A stretch of DNA of 64,000 nt from Allobosea sp. BK604 (GTDB taxonomy: Bacteria > Pseudomonadota > Alphaproteobacteria > Rhizobiales > Beijerinckiaceae). The notes below the pieces were generated by a model. The model did no database searches, had not been told where the DNA came from, and saw only the letters and a program-made list of their open reading frames with translations. The stretch spans positions 281,615 through 345,614 of the forward strand of contig NZ_SLZF01000009.1 in the NCBI RefSeq assembly GCF_004341515.1. Reading direction: 5' to 3'. Position 1 is the first letter of the stretch. Every line of letters starts with the position of its first letter. This document shows, in pieces, positions 1-9,071 of the stretch. The position numbers were made by a program, and so were the translations under genes.

Positions 1-61
1 GGCCGATGGCGCCGGCGCCGGCAGCGGCGAGAAAGGCACGGCGAGATATCTGCTGGGACAT
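1..61 (-). CDS. N-terminus of an exported protein (cut by window edge)
   Basis: Only the first 20 codons are present; the gene runs off the left edge. They read MSQQISRRAFLAAAGAGAIG, a twin-arginine-type signal (SRRAFL followed by an Ala/Gly-rich hydrophobic stretch). Such leaders are common on periplasmic binding proteins and periplasmic oxidoreductases. It lies 59 bp downstream of the class II aldolase gene on the same strand and may share its transcript. The function cannot be read from this fragment. Confidence 0.65.
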   Translation of the reverse strand, partial: MSQQISRRAFLAAAGAGAIG

Positions 62-120
62 GTTGACCTCCCGGTCTGCTGGCGCGTTGTTATTCAGTCC
101 GCCTGGAATTCGTTCGCTAG

Positions 121-900
121 CTAATGATCGGCCGGGACATCGCCGGCTTGCTGGACATTCCGGGTCCATTGCTCCCAGGCGCGGTCCATGGCGAAGGGCG
201 TCAGGTTGAACTCTTCGGCGGCTTTCGCCTCGGCTTCCGTCAACCGACGAACCCCGCCCAGCTGTGCCGCCTTCAGCTGCACATCGGCATTGCGGGCGCC
301 ATAGATCGTCCGAAAGGTCAGTTCGCGGAGCGAGCGCCCGGCGACGGTCGCGCCGTGGCCGCGCATCAGCACGGTCCAGTTCGGCCCGAGGGCGTTGGCG
401 AGGGATTCGCCCTGCGCCCTGGTCGAGACGAGCAGGTTCGTGTCGCCGAACTCGTCCTGGCTGTCCCAGAGCGGCACCGTCGCGCCCATGGTCGCTCCGA
501 GATGGAAGACGGGAACGAGCGCGCAGCTGCTGGTGCAGAACGGCATGATGGCGGGCGCATGGTGGTGGCAGATGGCCAGCACATCGGGCCGGGCCCGGTA
601 GATCGCGCCATGGATGCTGCGCTCGGCGAAGGCGCGGGCCTCGCGCGACGAGACAAGGGCGTCATCGCGGTCGAAGACGAGAATGTCCTGCACCGTGACC
701 AGCTCGGCCGCACGGACCCTCGGCATCAGGTAGAGATCCGGGTCGTGCGGATGGCGGGCCGAGACATGGCCGAAGCTGTCGACGATGCCTTCGCGCGCCA
801 GGATGCGGCTGGCGAGGACGAGCTCGGCGACCATCGCGTCGAGCTCCGGGGAATAGTGTTGGAGCGCGGTCTCGCTGGCCTTGGTGGAGTTCGACAGCAT
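121..900 (-). CDS. class II aldolase/adducin family protein
   Basis: A 259-residue cytoplasmic protein of the class II aldolase/adducin family, which includes L-fuculose-phosphate aldolase, ribulose-phosphate epimerase relatives and decarboxylases acting on hydroxy or keto acids through a divalent metal. Visible family features are the SFGHVSARHP segment near the N-terminus, the metal-binding HHHAP cluster in the middle and the GHGATV motif with the third metal histidine. The ATG at 900 is chosen because GAGG sits about 8 nt upstream; an ATG at 927 is possible. The adjacent LysR gene on the same strand is a plausible regulator. The substrate is not identifiable. Confidence 0.85.
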   Translation of the reverse strand: MLSNSTKASETALQHYSPELDAMVAELVLASRILAREGIVDSFGHVSARHPHDPDLYLMPRVRAAELVTVQDILVFDRDDALVSSREARAFAERSIHGAIYRARPDVLAICHHHAPAIMPFCTSSCALVPVFHLGATMGATVPLWDSQDEFGDTNLLVSTRAQGESLANALGPNWTVLMRGHGATVAGRSLRELTFRTIYGARNADVQLKAAQLGGVRRLTEAEAKAAEEFNLTPFAMDRAWEQWTRNVQQAGDVPADH

Positions 901-994
901 GGGATGACCTCGAGACAGACGGGACATTGCGTCGTCGAGGACAGGATCATCCCGAACGCCGGGCAAAATCCAATGCGAAGCGCTTAGGTCAGCG

Positions 995-1945
995 CTAAGC
1001 GTTTTGCGATGGCTCGCTGGCCGGGAGCGGCTGCCCCAGGCCGAGCATGGCCGCCGACAGCGTCCGCATCGCCGCGCCGACCGCCGCGCGGATGGTCGGC
1101 AGCGCGGCGAGCTGACCTGCCTTGCGCGAGCCCGCGAGGTAGAGCGTGCGCCGCAGCGCCGGCGCGACGATGGGCTGGGCGAAGAGTGTTCCGGCCGAGA
1201 CCTCGGCGAGAACGGTGCCATAGGGCAGGATGCCGGCCGCGGAACCGCGGGCAACCAGGGTCTTGATGCCGGAGATCGAGCGAACCTCGTGCGCGAGCCT
1301 GACGGGAAGGCCGTGCTCGGCCGCCGTCTTCTCGACGAGGGAGCGCACGCCGTCGCGCGCTTCCGGCAGGATGAGCGGGCGGGCCAGGGCCTGCGCGAAG
1401 GTGACCGGAGGCTGGTCCGCCTGCCCCGCCGCCCTCTCTCCAGCAGCCGTGACCAGCACGAGGTCTTCCTGATAGATCGCCCGCTTCCAGAAGCCGGGCA
1501 GGTCCGGGACCTCATAGGCCAGGATCAGGTCGAGATCGGCCCGGTGCAGGCTGTCCACCAGGAGATGGCTCATCTCCTCGGTCAGGCTGAGGACGAGCTG
1601 CGGCGCGCGCTCCGAGACCAGCAGCAGCAGTTCCGGTCCGATGATCTGCATCAGGCTCGGCGTCAACCCGAACCGGACGGCCTCGCGCGCGTCCTCGCAG
1701 ACCTCCCGGCGCGCGAGCTCGACGAGGTCGAGGATCTCGACGGCGCGCCGGAACAGTTTTTCGCCCGCGGCCGTCGGCGAGACCCCGCGCGAATGGCGCG
1801 TCAGCAGGGCGACGCCGAGGCCTTCCTCGAGCTGCTTGATCTGCATGCCGAGCGCCGGTTGCGCAAGCCGCAGCTCATCGGCCGCGCGCGTCATGTTGGC
1901 GGCTTCGACCACGCGGACGAAATACTTCAGCTGGCGGAGGTTCAC
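995..1945 (-). CDS. LysR-family transcriptional regulator
   Basis: A 316-residue LysR-type regulator. The N-terminal winged helix-turn-helix is clear (MNLRQLKYFVRVVEAANMTR, then LAQPALGMQIKQLEEGLGV), followed by a two-lobed periplasmic-binding-like effector domain from about residue 90. An N-terminus of this kind resembles the Nac/Cbl-like subgroup, but the inducer cannot be read. It is divergent from the alpha/beta hydrolase at 2057 with a 111-bp gap, the usual arrangement for a LysR protein controlling the divergent gene and itself. The class II aldolase downstream is on the same strand. Confidence 0.92.
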   Translation of the reverse strand: MNLRQLKYFVRVVEAANMTRAADELRLAQPALGMQIKQLEEGLGVALLTRHSRGVSPTAAGEKLFRRAVEILDLVELARREVCEDAREAVRFGLTPSLMQIIGPELLLLVSERAPQLVLSLTEEMSHLLVDSLHRADLDLILAYEVPDLPGFWKRAIYQEDLVLVTAAGERAAGQADQPPVTFAQALARPLILPEARDGVRSLVEKTAAEHGLPVRLAHEVRSISGIKTLVARGSAAGILPYGTVLAEVSAGTLFAQPIVAPALRRTLYLAGSRKAGQLAALPTIRAAVGAAMRTLSAAMLGLGQPLPASEPSQNA

Positions 1946-2056
1946 ACCCGCTCCGTGGCATCAGGCAACGATCGAGCCGCGAGCCTGCCACGCGCGAGCC
2001 GGCCATGATAGAGGTCGATCCGGGCAGACGCGGTGCATCCTGAGCGTCCGGGGGGA

Positions 2057-3271
2057 ATGATGGCCGGCTTTTTCCGCAACGAGATGCATAACGACTTCGT
2101 CTGGGCCCATGGCTATATCGCGTTCGGCGGACCGGATTTCGGCGAGATCCGGGCTGTGGCGGAGGCGACCGGCGACGGCGGCGACGATGCGTTCTACGCG
2201 GCCTGGGTCGCGGCCGGCGAGCGGATGGCCGATGAGGCGGACGCCCTCCTCGCCAAGGGACATGTCACCAGCGCGCGCGAGACCTGGTTGCGGGCCAGCG
2301 TCTGCTACGGTTCGTCATTCCGGCCGCTCTATGGCTCGCCGGTCGATCCGCGCCTGCTCCTGGCCTGGCGCAAGCAAAGGGCGGCCTTCGACAAGGGGCT
2401 CGCCCTCGGGCCGCATCCGAGCGGGCCGGTCGCGATCCCGTTCGGCGGGCTCTCGCTGCCGGGCTATCTCATTCCGGCGCAGAACGCGGAAAGCGGGACC
2501 CGGCCGCTGATCATCTTCACCAACGGCTATGACGGGACGATCGTCGACACCTATTTCGCCTGCGCGGTCGCGGCCTCCCGGCGCGGCTATCACAGCCTTA
2601 TCTTCGACGGCCCCGGCCAGGGCGCGATGCTCTACGAGGGCGGGACGAGCCTGCGGCCCGACTGGGAGACCGTCATCAAGGCGGTCGTCGATTTCGCGGA
2701 GACCTTGCCGCGCGTCGATATGAGCCGCGTCGCCCTGTCAGGCTGGAGCCTTGGCGGCTATCTCGCGCCACGCGCCGCATCCGGCGAGAAGCGCATCGCC
2801 GCGCTGATCGCGGATCCGGGCCTGTGGAGCATCGCGGACGGCTTTCGCGACCTGATCATCCGCCAGTTCGGCGTGCCCGCCGGCGCGGCGGCGGATCTCG
2901 GCGCGCTCGACGATGCGACCATGGCCAAGATCGACGCGACGATCCGCCAGAACCCCCTGCTCAACTGGAAAGTCGTCCGGCGCGGCTTCTGGACCCATGG
3001 CGTCGACAGCCTGCGCGACTATTTCGCCTCGGCCGAGCTGTTCACGATGGCGGGACGCGCCGAGGCGATCTCCTGCCCGACGCTGATCACGCAGGCCGAC
3101 GGCGACATCCTGGCGGCCGGCGCGGGCGCCTTCCATGAGGCGCTGACCTGTCCGAAGGACCTGCTCCGCTTCACTGCAGCCGAGGGCGCAGGCGGCCATT
3201 GCGAGATGGCGAACCGGTCCTTGCTCAACCGGCGTGTGCTCGACTGGCTGGATGAGCGCTTCGGCCTGTGA
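2057..3271 (+). CDS. alpha/beta hydrolase (dihydropseudooxynicotine hydrolase-like)
   Basis: A 404-residue alpha/beta hydrolase with an alpha-helical N-terminal region of about 130 residues before the hydrolase core. This architecture is seen in the FrsA/2,6-dihydropseudooxynicotine hydrolase group, which can cleave C-C or ester bonds. The nucleophile elbow is GWSLGGY, the acid lies in the QADGD strand and the catalytic histidine in GGHCEM. There is no signal peptide, so it is cytoplasmic. GGGGGA directly precedes the tandem ATGs at 2057/2060 and decides the start. Divergence from the LysR gene suggests control by it. The true substrate is unknown. Confidence 0.85.
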   Translation: MMAGFFRNEMHNDFVWAHGYIAFGGPDFGEIRAVAEATGDGGDDAFYAAWVAAGERMADEADALLAKGHVTSARETWLRASVCYGSSFRPLYGSPVDPRLLLAWRKQRAAFDKGLALGPHPSGPVAIPFGGLSLPGYLIPAQNAESGTRPLIIFTNGYDGTIVDTYFACAVAASRRGYHSLIFDGPGQGAMLYEGGTSLRPDWETVIKAVVDFAETLPRVDMSRVALSGWSLGGYLAPRAASGEKRIAALIADPGLWSIADGFRDLIIRQFGVPAGAAADLGALDDATMAKIDATIRQNPLLNWKVVRRGFWTHGVDSLRDYFASAELFTMAGRAEAISCPTLITQADGDILAAGAGAFHEALTCPKDLLRFTAAEGAGGHCEMANRSLLNRRVLDWLDERFGL

Positions 3272-3360
3272 GCGGTAGTCCTCGCGACTCTGACGGCTAG
3301 GCTGGGCGCGCAGGCTCGCCCCGGAGACTACAGGCCGCATCGGGCGATGGCGAAAAGCTT

Positions 3361-3562
3361 GAGCATGTCCGCGTTTCTCCGAATCGCGACAATTCGTTAT
3401 CGATTTGTCCTGAAGCATTTTCTTCACGCGAACCGGCATCCACTTCGCTCGAAAATGCTCCGGCGCATCGGCCCGATACGTGGATCGCGGCTTTCGGGAA
3501 AAGCCGATGCGACAACAGGAAGCTGGATCACCGGACCGGATAGGATATCTGGTCGAACGATC
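3361..3562. repeat. composite REP cluster, families A, B and C (reverse orientation)
   Basis: Fills the gap between the hydrolase and thioesterase genes. 3361-3460 is a reverse-oriented copy of the roughly 100-bp family A repeat, recognised by TTCACGCGAACCGG and CACTTCGCTCGAAAATGC. 3465-3510 is family B (GCATCGG...CCGATGC). 3525-3562 is a decayed family C palindrome (CCGGACCGGATA). The same three families sit together at 56264-56465. Confidence 0.8.
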
Positions 3563-3581
3563 CAGCGTCAGGGGAACGACA

Positions 3582-4004
3582 GTGACTGAGGCCGTCGACG
3601 ATTGGTGCGAAGCCCCTGCGCTCAATGAATTCACGCAGCATTTTGGCCCGCTGCGCCGCACATGCCAGGCAGAGCGCCAGCGCTATGCCCTGCGCGCCCG
3701 CTCGGACCACAGCAATGGTGCCGGTTTCGTGCATGGCGGCGTGATCACGGCCTTTGTCGATGAGGTGGCCGGAACGCTCGTCGCGGAAGCGACGGGCAGG
3801 CCCCATGTCACCGTGCATCTCGCGACGTCATTCATCGGCCCCGTGCGGATCGGTGACCTGCTCGAGCTGGATTGCCAGATCGTGAAGACCACGCGCAGCA
3901 TGGTCTTCCTCGAGGCACGCCTGTTCGTCGCCGATGAGATCGTGGCGACGGCCAATCTGATCTTCAAGGCGACGCGGACCGGGAGCGCGCCTGCGGGAGC
4001 GTGA
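3582..4004 (+). CDS. PaaI-family hotdog-fold thioesterase
   Basis: A 140-residue hotdog-fold protein of the PaaI/DUF4442 acyl-CoA thioesterase type. The family signature HGGVITAFVDEVAGTLV carries the conserved His-Gly-Gly and the acidic catalytic residue of the central helix. The beta-sheet half follows (HVTVHLATSFIGPVRIGD). It probably hydrolyses an acyl- or aryl-CoA to free CoA. The start is the GTG at 3582, preceded by AGGGGA; longer in-frame openings read through the REP repeats and are unlikely. It follows the hydrolase on the same strand, separated by the repeats. Confidence 0.85.
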   Translation: MTEAVDDWCEAPALNEFTQHFGPLRRTCQAERQRYALRARSDHSNGAGFVHGGVITAFVDEVAGTLVAEATGRPHVTVHLATSFIGPVRIGDLLELDCQIVKTTRSMVFLEARLFVADEIVATANLIFKATRTGSAPAGA

Positions 4005-4114
4005 CGGGACGCCTTATCCGGTGCGCTGCGATCGCGGCCTCGATCGTCCCGCGAAAACCCGCTTCGGCCATGTCCGCGAGCCAGGCCCGGTCGGGCCTCA
4101 CAAGGCGGCTGCGC

Positions 4115-5236
4115 TCAATCGTCGAGAAGGGCGAAGACGGCGCCCGGTACCGGCGCCACCGAGATGGCGGCTCCGTCGGCATGCCGCTCCTCGGAGAAGG
4201 ATTCGAGCGTGAGCTCGGTTCCCGCCATATCGATGACATGGATCGTGCTGGTGCCCTGGAAGACGCTGCGGATCACCCGGCCGGGCCGCGCGCCATCGCT
4301 CTCTCCGGCGCTGATCGAGAGCAGGGTCGGCCTCACCGCGACGGTGCAGCGGTCGCCATCGGCCCAGCCGCCGCGCCAGCCGCGGGTCCTGAGCGGCCCG
4401 AGCACGGTCTCGACGACGGCACCATCCGGCAGGGACGCCCGCACGACACCGTCGACCAGGTTCGGAATGCCCATGAAATCGGCGGTGAACCGCGTCCTCG
4501 GCCGCTTGTAGACATCCTCCGGCGTGCCGACCTGCTCGATCGTGCCGGCGCGCATCACCACGACCCGGTCGCCCAGCGTCATCGCCTCGAGCTGGTCATG
4601 CGTGACATAGATCGAGGTGAAGGGCGCCCGCTGCCGCAGGGCGAGCAGTTCGAGCCGCATGCGCTCGCGCAGCCGCGCGTCGAGATTGGACAGCGGCTCG
4701 TCGAACAGCACGGCGCGCGGATTGCCGACGAGCGCCCGGCCGAGCGAGACGCGCTGCTGCTGGCCGCCGGAGAGCTCGTGCACGAAGCGGCCGCCCATGC
4801 CGACGAGCCCGATCCACTCGAGCATCGCCTCGGTGCGGGCCTGGATCGCCTGCTTCGGCAGGTTGGCGGCGGCGAGCGGGTAGCCGATATTGTCGGCGAT
4901 GCTGAGATGCGGCCAGAGCGCGTAGCTCTGGAAGACCATGCCGAGACGCCGTTTCTCGGGCGGCGCCAGGACGCCCGTCGCGGCATCGAAGACGATATCG
5001 GAGCCGATCTCGATGCGGCCCTGGTCCGGCGGCAGCAGGCCGGCGATGGAGCGCAGCACGGTCGTCTTGCCGCAGCCGCTCGGACCGAGCAGGACGGTGC
5101 ATTCGCCGGCCGGGAAGTCCAGCGTGAACTCGTTGAGCGCGCGCACGACGCCGCCGGGGCCGTAGCCCTTGGTCAGGCCCTTGACCGCGACGCTGCTCGC
5201 TTCTGTGCCGGTCGCCAGATGTTGCAAGTCAGCCAT
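4115..5236 (-). CDS. ABC transporter ATPase (PotA/FbpC type)
   Basis: A 373-residue ABC ATPase of the spermidine/ferric-iron/thiamine importer class. It has Walker A GPSGCGKTT, Q-loop FQSYALWPH, signature LSGGQQQRVSLGRAL, Walker B VLFDEPLSNLD and switch histidine THDQ, then a C-terminal TOBE-like regulatory region from about residue 250. It powers uptake with the double permease and binding protein encoded just upstream on the same strand. The ATG at 5236 lies in the last of four tandem 16-bp repeats and has no evident Shine-Dalgarno sequence, so translation may depend on coupling to upstream mini-frames. Confidence 0.93.
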   Translation of the reverse strand: MADLQHLATGTEASSVAVKGLTKGYGPGGVVRALNEFTLDFPAGECTVLLGPSGCGKTTVLRSIAGLLPPDQGRIEIGSDIVFDAATGVLAPPEKRRLGMVFQSYALWPHLSIADNIGYPLAAANLPKQAIQARTEAMLEWIGLVGMGGRFVHELSGGQQQRVSLGRALVGNPRAVLFDEPLSNLDARLRERMRLELLALRQRAPFTSIYVTHDQLEAMTLGDRVVVMRAGTIEQVGTPEDVYKRPRTRFTADFMGIPNLVDGVVRASLPDGAVVETVLGPLRTRGWRGGWADGDRCTVAVRPTLLSISAGESDGARPGRVIRSVFQGTSTIHVIDMAGTELTLESFSEERHADGAAISVAPVPGAVFALLDD

Positions 5237-5284
5237 GTTTCAAGTCAGCCATGTTTGAAGTCAGCCATGTTTCGCGTCAGCCAT
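5221..5284 (-). repeat. four tandem 16-bp repeats spanning the ATPase start codon
   Basis: Read on the minus strand, the unit ATGGCTGAC(TT/GC)(C/G)AAAC occurs four times in a row with ATGs at 5284, 5268, 5252 and 5236. Sixteen is not a multiple of three, so successive ATGs lie in different frames. The first three open mini-frames ending in KHG-stop (the first can begin at 5296 as MDDEMADAKHG); only the fourth enters the ATPase frame. Each mini-frame stop lies a few bases past the next ATG. Confidence 0.9.
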
Positions 5285-5313
5285 TTCGTCGTCCATAGGC
5301 GACAATCGGGGTC

Positions 5314-7032
5314 TCAATCGGCGCTGAACTGCGCGTAGCGCGACAGCAGTGCCACCGGTATCAGGCCGAGCACCATCAGCAGCAGCGAATAGACCGCCAG
5401 CTCGGGATAGAAGCCGCTGCCCCAGACATCCATGAGGCCGACCGAGAGCACGATGGTGCTGGGATTGTAGAGCAGGATCACCAGCGAGATCTCGCGCAGG
5501 ATCACGACATAGATCAGGAGCCAGCAGCCGATCAGGGCCGGGCGCATCAGCGGCAGGTCGATGCGCCGGATGGTGCCGATCAGGGAGCGGCCGGAGATGC
5601 GGGAGGCCTCTTCCAGATCGGTGTGGATGCGGTGCAGGGCGCTGCCGACGAACTGGATCGCGACCGGGATATGGGCGGTCACATAGGCGAGCAGCAGGAT
5701 CCAGAGCGTGCCGTAGATGCCGCCCGGAACGAGGATCCAGAAGCTGAGGATGCCGACGCCGAGCGCGATGCCGGGCACGCCGAGCGGGATGACCATGGCA
5801 TATTGCACCAGCCCGGCGAAGCGCCCGCGCATGCGGACCATGTACCAGCAGAGCGCCAGGGCCAGCAGCACGCACAGGGAGGCGCCGAGCACGCCGAGCA
5901 GCAGGCTGTGGCGGGCCGAGGGCCAGACCTGCGGATACTCGAACAGCATATAGTGGAAATGCCGGAGCGTGACGTTCTCCAGCTTCATCGCATAGGGCGC
6001 CCAGAAGCGCATGAAGGCCATGCAGCCGACCGCCAGGATCGGCAGGACGGAGGAGCACAGGGCGAAGAGGAAGGCGAGCGCCGTGAGCGGATAGCGCAGC
6101 CGCCCGAGCGCGAACTGGCTGACATTGGCGCCCTTGCCGGCGACCAGCGTGTAGCGCCCGCCGCGCTGCAGCGCCCGGCGCTGGAAATAGATGCAGACCA
6201 GGCCGATCACCACGAGGAGCATCGACTGCGCCGCGGCGAGCCCGGGCCGTTGCGGGAACGAGCTCTCGTTCTGCCAGATCAGGCTCGGCAGCATGTAGAT
6301 GCGCGCCTTGAGGCCGACCGTCGAGGGGATGATGAAATCGCCGGCGCTCATGATCACGACGAGCAGCAGGGCGGCCAGGAGGGCGGGCCGCTGCAGCGGC
6401 AGGATGACCGTCGTCAGCAGGCGCAGGCGGCTCGCGCCCGACACGCGTGCAGCCTCTTCCATCGCCGGGTCGCAGTTCCGGAAGCCCGCGGCGACGAGCA
6501 GGTAGACATAGGGCGTCAGGAAGAGGCCGGTCATCCAGATCAGGCCCGGCATCGTGTTGATGTTGACGAGGACCGTGCGCGGGCCGGCCAGCGCGGAAGC
6601 GGCGATATTGATCAGGCCCGCATTCGGGTCGGCGAGCGCCACCCAGCCCACGACGAGGATGAAGGGCGGAACCAGGATCGGCATCATCGCCATCAGGCCG
6701 AGGATGCGGCTGCCCGGCATGTCGGTCCGCGCGGCCAGGAAGGACAGCCCGACGCCGAGGATCATGGCGAGGCTCGAGGAGCCGGCGGTGTAGATCGCCG
6801 TATTGATCAGCGCCTCGCGGCTGCGGCCGGAATCGACCAGCGCCGACAGCCATTCCAGCGTCAGCGGACTGCCGATATCCCCGGTCGAGATGCTGCGCAG
6901 GAACACCAGCACGACCGGATAGCTGACCATGACCACCGCCAGGAGGGCGATGGCCGCGAAGAGCGCGCGCTCCCTCGCCGGAAGCCGGCGCTTCGCTTGC
7001 GGCGCGGCCGCCGCATGCCCGGCTGCCGTCAT
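5314..7032 (-). CDS. ABC transporter double permease (FbpB/ThiP type)
   Basis: A 572-residue inner-membrane permease formed by fusion of two binding-protein-dependent permease domains, as in FbpB and ThiP. Both cytoplasmic coupling loops are visible: EEAARVSGASRLRLLTTVIL in the first half and EEASRISGRSLIGTIRRIDL in the second. About twelve hydrophobic segments are evident. Its ATG overlaps the binding-protein stop in an ATGA, so the two are translationally coupled. Family relatives import ferric iron, thiamine, spermidine, putrescine or phosphonates; the ligand here is not determined. Confidence 0.92.
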   Translation of the reverse strand: MTAAGHAAAAPQAKRRLPARERALFAAIALLAVVMVSYPVVLVFLRSISTGDIGSPLTLEWLSALVDSGRSREALINTAIYTAGSSSLAMILGVGLSFLAARTDMPGSRILGLMAMMPILVPPFILVVGWVALADPNAGLINIAASALAGPRTVLVNINTMPGLIWMTGLFLTPYVYLLVAAGFRNCDPAMEEAARVSGASRLRLLTTVILPLQRPALLAALLLVVIMSAGDFIIPSTVGLKARIYMLPSLIWQNESSFPQRPGLAAAQSMLLVVIGLVCIYFQRRALQRGGRYTLVAGKGANVSQFALGRLRYPLTALAFLFALCSSVLPILAVGCMAFMRFWAPYAMKLENVTLRHFHYMLFEYPQVWPSARHSLLLGVLGASLCVLLALALCWYMVRMRGRFAGLVQYAMVIPLGVPGIALGVGILSFWILVPGGIYGTLWILLLAYVTAHIPVAIQFVGSALHRIHTDLEEASRISGRSLIGTIRRIDLPLMRPALIGCWLLIYVVILREISLVILLYNPSTIVLSVGLMDVWGSGFYPELAVYSLLLMVLGLIPVALLSRYAQFSAD

Positions 7033-8078
7033 CTGACGTATTTTTCCCATTCCGCGAGGAGCTTGGGCGTGTCGGCGAGGATCTTCTTGTAGTCGGGCTG
7101 CGTGAAGACGTGGCTCTTGGCGAGTTCGGCGAGATTGCCCGCCTTCGGCGCCGAGGCCCCGGGATGGGTCGGGATGGTGGCGCCGGCGACGTTGATCACC
7201 GTCTGGCCCTCCGCCGAGCAGGCGAAGTCGCAGAACAGCCGCGCCGCGTTCGGGTGCGGGGCCTTCGCGAAGATCGCGACATTGCCTCCGAACAGCACGG
7301 TGTTCTTCGGGGTCACGCCGCCCATCGGCGCGCCGGTCTCGGCCATCTGGATGACGCCGAAGGAGTTGGTCAGGCCGAGGTCGATCTCGCCGGAGACGAT
7401 CGCCTGCGACATGGCGTTGGTGCTGGCATAGAGCTTGGGCTGGTTGGCGCCGAATTGCTGGAGGAAGCTCGGCCCGTAGAGCTCGTCGACCATGACCTGC
7501 CAGGCGAGCGTCGTCGCGGTGACATGCGGATCGAGCGAGCCGAACCGGCCCTTCCATTTCGGGTCGAGCAGGTCCTTCCAGTCCTTCGGCGCCGCATCCG
7601 CCTTGACGGCGTTGCTGTTCCAGCCGATCTGCGCCGTATACATCCGGATCAGCGTGTATTGCGGCGCCTTGTACTCGGCGGGGATCTCCGCCCGCTCCGG
7701 CGAGTCGTAGCTGGCGAGGAACGGCATCAGCAGGCTGAGCGCCGGCTCCTCGATGATCAGCGCATCGGCCTGGGGCCGGCCGGCCTTTTCCTCGCCCTGG
7801 ACGCGGGTCGCGAGATCGGACGAGCCGGCGCGGTAGACCGTGACCTCGATGCCGTATTTCTTCTTGAAAGCCTCGGCGATGCCGTTGGACGGGCCGGTCG
7901 AGGCCGAGCTGTAGAGGCTGACCGTGCCTTCCTTCTTGGCGGCCTCGATCACCTTCGGGTCGCTGGCGGCGCTCGCGGGAACCGCGCGCAGGAACGGCAG
8001 CGCGCCTGCCGCGACCGCGCCGGCCTGGAGCAGCGACCTGCGGGTGAGCCGGAACGGAATTTCGGATTTCGTGGTCAT
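7029..8078 (-). CDS. ABC transporter substrate-binding protein (Fe3+/spermidine-like family)
   Basis: A 349-residue periplasmic binding protein. The N-terminus has a twin-arginine-type signal (LTRRSLLQAGAVAAGALPF) with likely cleavage after an Ala-Ser-Ala stretch near residue 37. The mature part begins VIEAAKKEGTVSLYSS, typical of the FbpA/AfuA-like type 2 binding-protein family. It is the first gene of a three-gene importer operon. Adjacency to CoA-linked catabolic genes hints at an organic ligand rather than iron, but this is inference. The family is sure; the ligand is not. Confidence 0.9.
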   Translation of the reverse strand: MTTKSEIPFRLTRRSLLQAGAVAAGALPFLRAVPASAASDPKVIEAAKKEGTVSLYSSASTGPSNGIAEAFKKKYGIEVTVYRAGSSDLATRVQGEEKAGRPQADALIIEEPALSLLMPFLASYDSPERAEIPAEYKAPQYTLIRMYTAQIGWNSNAVKADAAPKDWKDLLDPKWKGRFGSLDPHVTATTLAWQVMVDELYGPSFLQQFGANQPKLYASTNAMSQAIVSGEIDLGLTNSFGVIQMAETGAPMGGVTPKNTVLFGGNVAIFAKAPHPNAARLFCDFACSAEGQTVINVAGATIPTHPGASAPKAGNLAELAKSHVFTQPDYKKILADTPKLLAEWEKYVR

Positions 8079-8143
8079 CGGCCAGTCCTTTCCCCTTGTC
8101 GTTGGTTATGCGAAAGGCGGGCCGTTCTGTTGCGAGCGGACCG

Positions 8144-8177
8144 CCGAGGAGCTCATTGGCCCGAGGAGCTCATTGGC
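8144..8177. repeat. 17-bp tandem duplication at the end of the enoyl-CoA hydratase gene
   Basis: CCGAGGAGCTCATTGGC occurs twice in direct succession (8144-8160 and 8161-8177). The second copy contains the stop codon of the hydratase gene. It looks like a recent slippage duplication with no coding effect. Confidence 0.85.
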
Positions 8178-8970
8178 CCTTGAACGGTCCGGCCTTGCGT
8201 TTCTCGGCGAAGGCCCGTGCGCTCTCCCGGAAATCCTCGGTCAGGTGCAGCTTGAGCGGGAGCGTCTGCAGATAGGCCTCCCGCTCCGCCTGATCCATGT
8301 ACCAGCGCCGGGCCCGGACCGTCGCCCGCACGCTCAGCGGCGGATTGGCGGCGATCGCCCGGGCCATGGCATAGGCCTCCTCCAGATGTTGGCCCGGGGG
8401 CGCGACGCGATCGATCACGCCGGCCGCCTGCCCTTCCTCCGCCGTGAAGAAGCGGCCGGTGATCGAGACCTCGGTGGCGAAGGAGCGCAGGCCGCGATAG
8501 GCGAGCAGCGCCCAGTGGCGCGCCGAGGAGAGGCCGCGCGAGGTTTCGGTGACCTGGAACTTCGTGCCGGCTTCGGCGACGACGATGTCGCTTTCGAGGA
8601 CCATCGCGAGCCCGAGCCCGACCGCGAAGCCATGCGGCGCCGTGATGATCGGCTTCCAGTTGATCGCGCGGGTGAACAGGTCGCCGCTATGGGCGCCCCA
8701 GCCCTGGGGGCCGCCATGCTTCTTCAGCTCGTCATCGCTGCGCAGCTGCCGCTGATGGACGTCGGCGCCGCTGCAGAAGGCGCGTCCCTCGCCGCGCAGC
8801 ACCGCGACATCCGCCTCCGGATCGACATCGAACTCGTGCAGGACCTCCGCCAGCCGCATCACCATGGCGTCGTCGAAGGCATTGAGCTTCTGCGGCCGAT
8901 CGAAGGTGATCGTCGCGATGCGGTCCCGGCATTCGTAGCGAATGTGATCGGGCTCTGCGGCGCCTGCCAT
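8170..8970 (-). CDS. enoyl-CoA hydratase/isomerase family protein
   Basis: A 266-residue crotonase-fold enzyme expected to hydrate, isomerise or otherwise process a CoA thioester. Oxyanion-hole segments are GRAFCSGADV and HGFAVGLGLA. Both glutamates matching the two catalytic residues of mitochondrial crotonase appear present, one in KFQVTE and one in SFATEV. The ATG at 8970 is preceded by GGAGG at short spacing; a longer reading would need a TTG start. The palindrome at 9072-9086 lies about 100 bp upstream and is probably its operator. It is separated from the downstream importer operon by about 90 bp. Confidence 0.9.
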   Translation of the reverse strand: MAGAAEPDHIRYECRDRIATITFDRPQKLNAFDDAMVMRLAEVLHEFDVDPEADVAVLRGEGRAFCSGADVHQRQLRSDDELKKHGGPQGWGAHSGDLFTRAINWKPIITAPHGFAVGLGLAMVLESDIVVAEAGTKFQVTETSRGLSSARHWALLAYRGLRSFATEVSITGRFFTAEEGQAAGVIDRVAPPGQHLEEAYAMARAIAANPPLSVRATVRARRWYMDQAEREAYLQTLPLKLHLTEDFRESARAFAEKRKAGPFKGQ

Positions 8971-9071
8971 TGGACCTCCAACCAAGACGGTCGATGGGCT
9001 GGGAACCGGTTTGGAAAGCGGCAGATTGCAGCCCGTTACGGCACCCAGTCAACAATTCATGCGATGTGAAT

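Noticed and set aside
8144..8177. 17-bp tandem duplication as a possible regulatory repeat
   Set aside because: It lies at and after the stop codon of the hydratase and changes nothing visible. It is kept only as a repeat feature.
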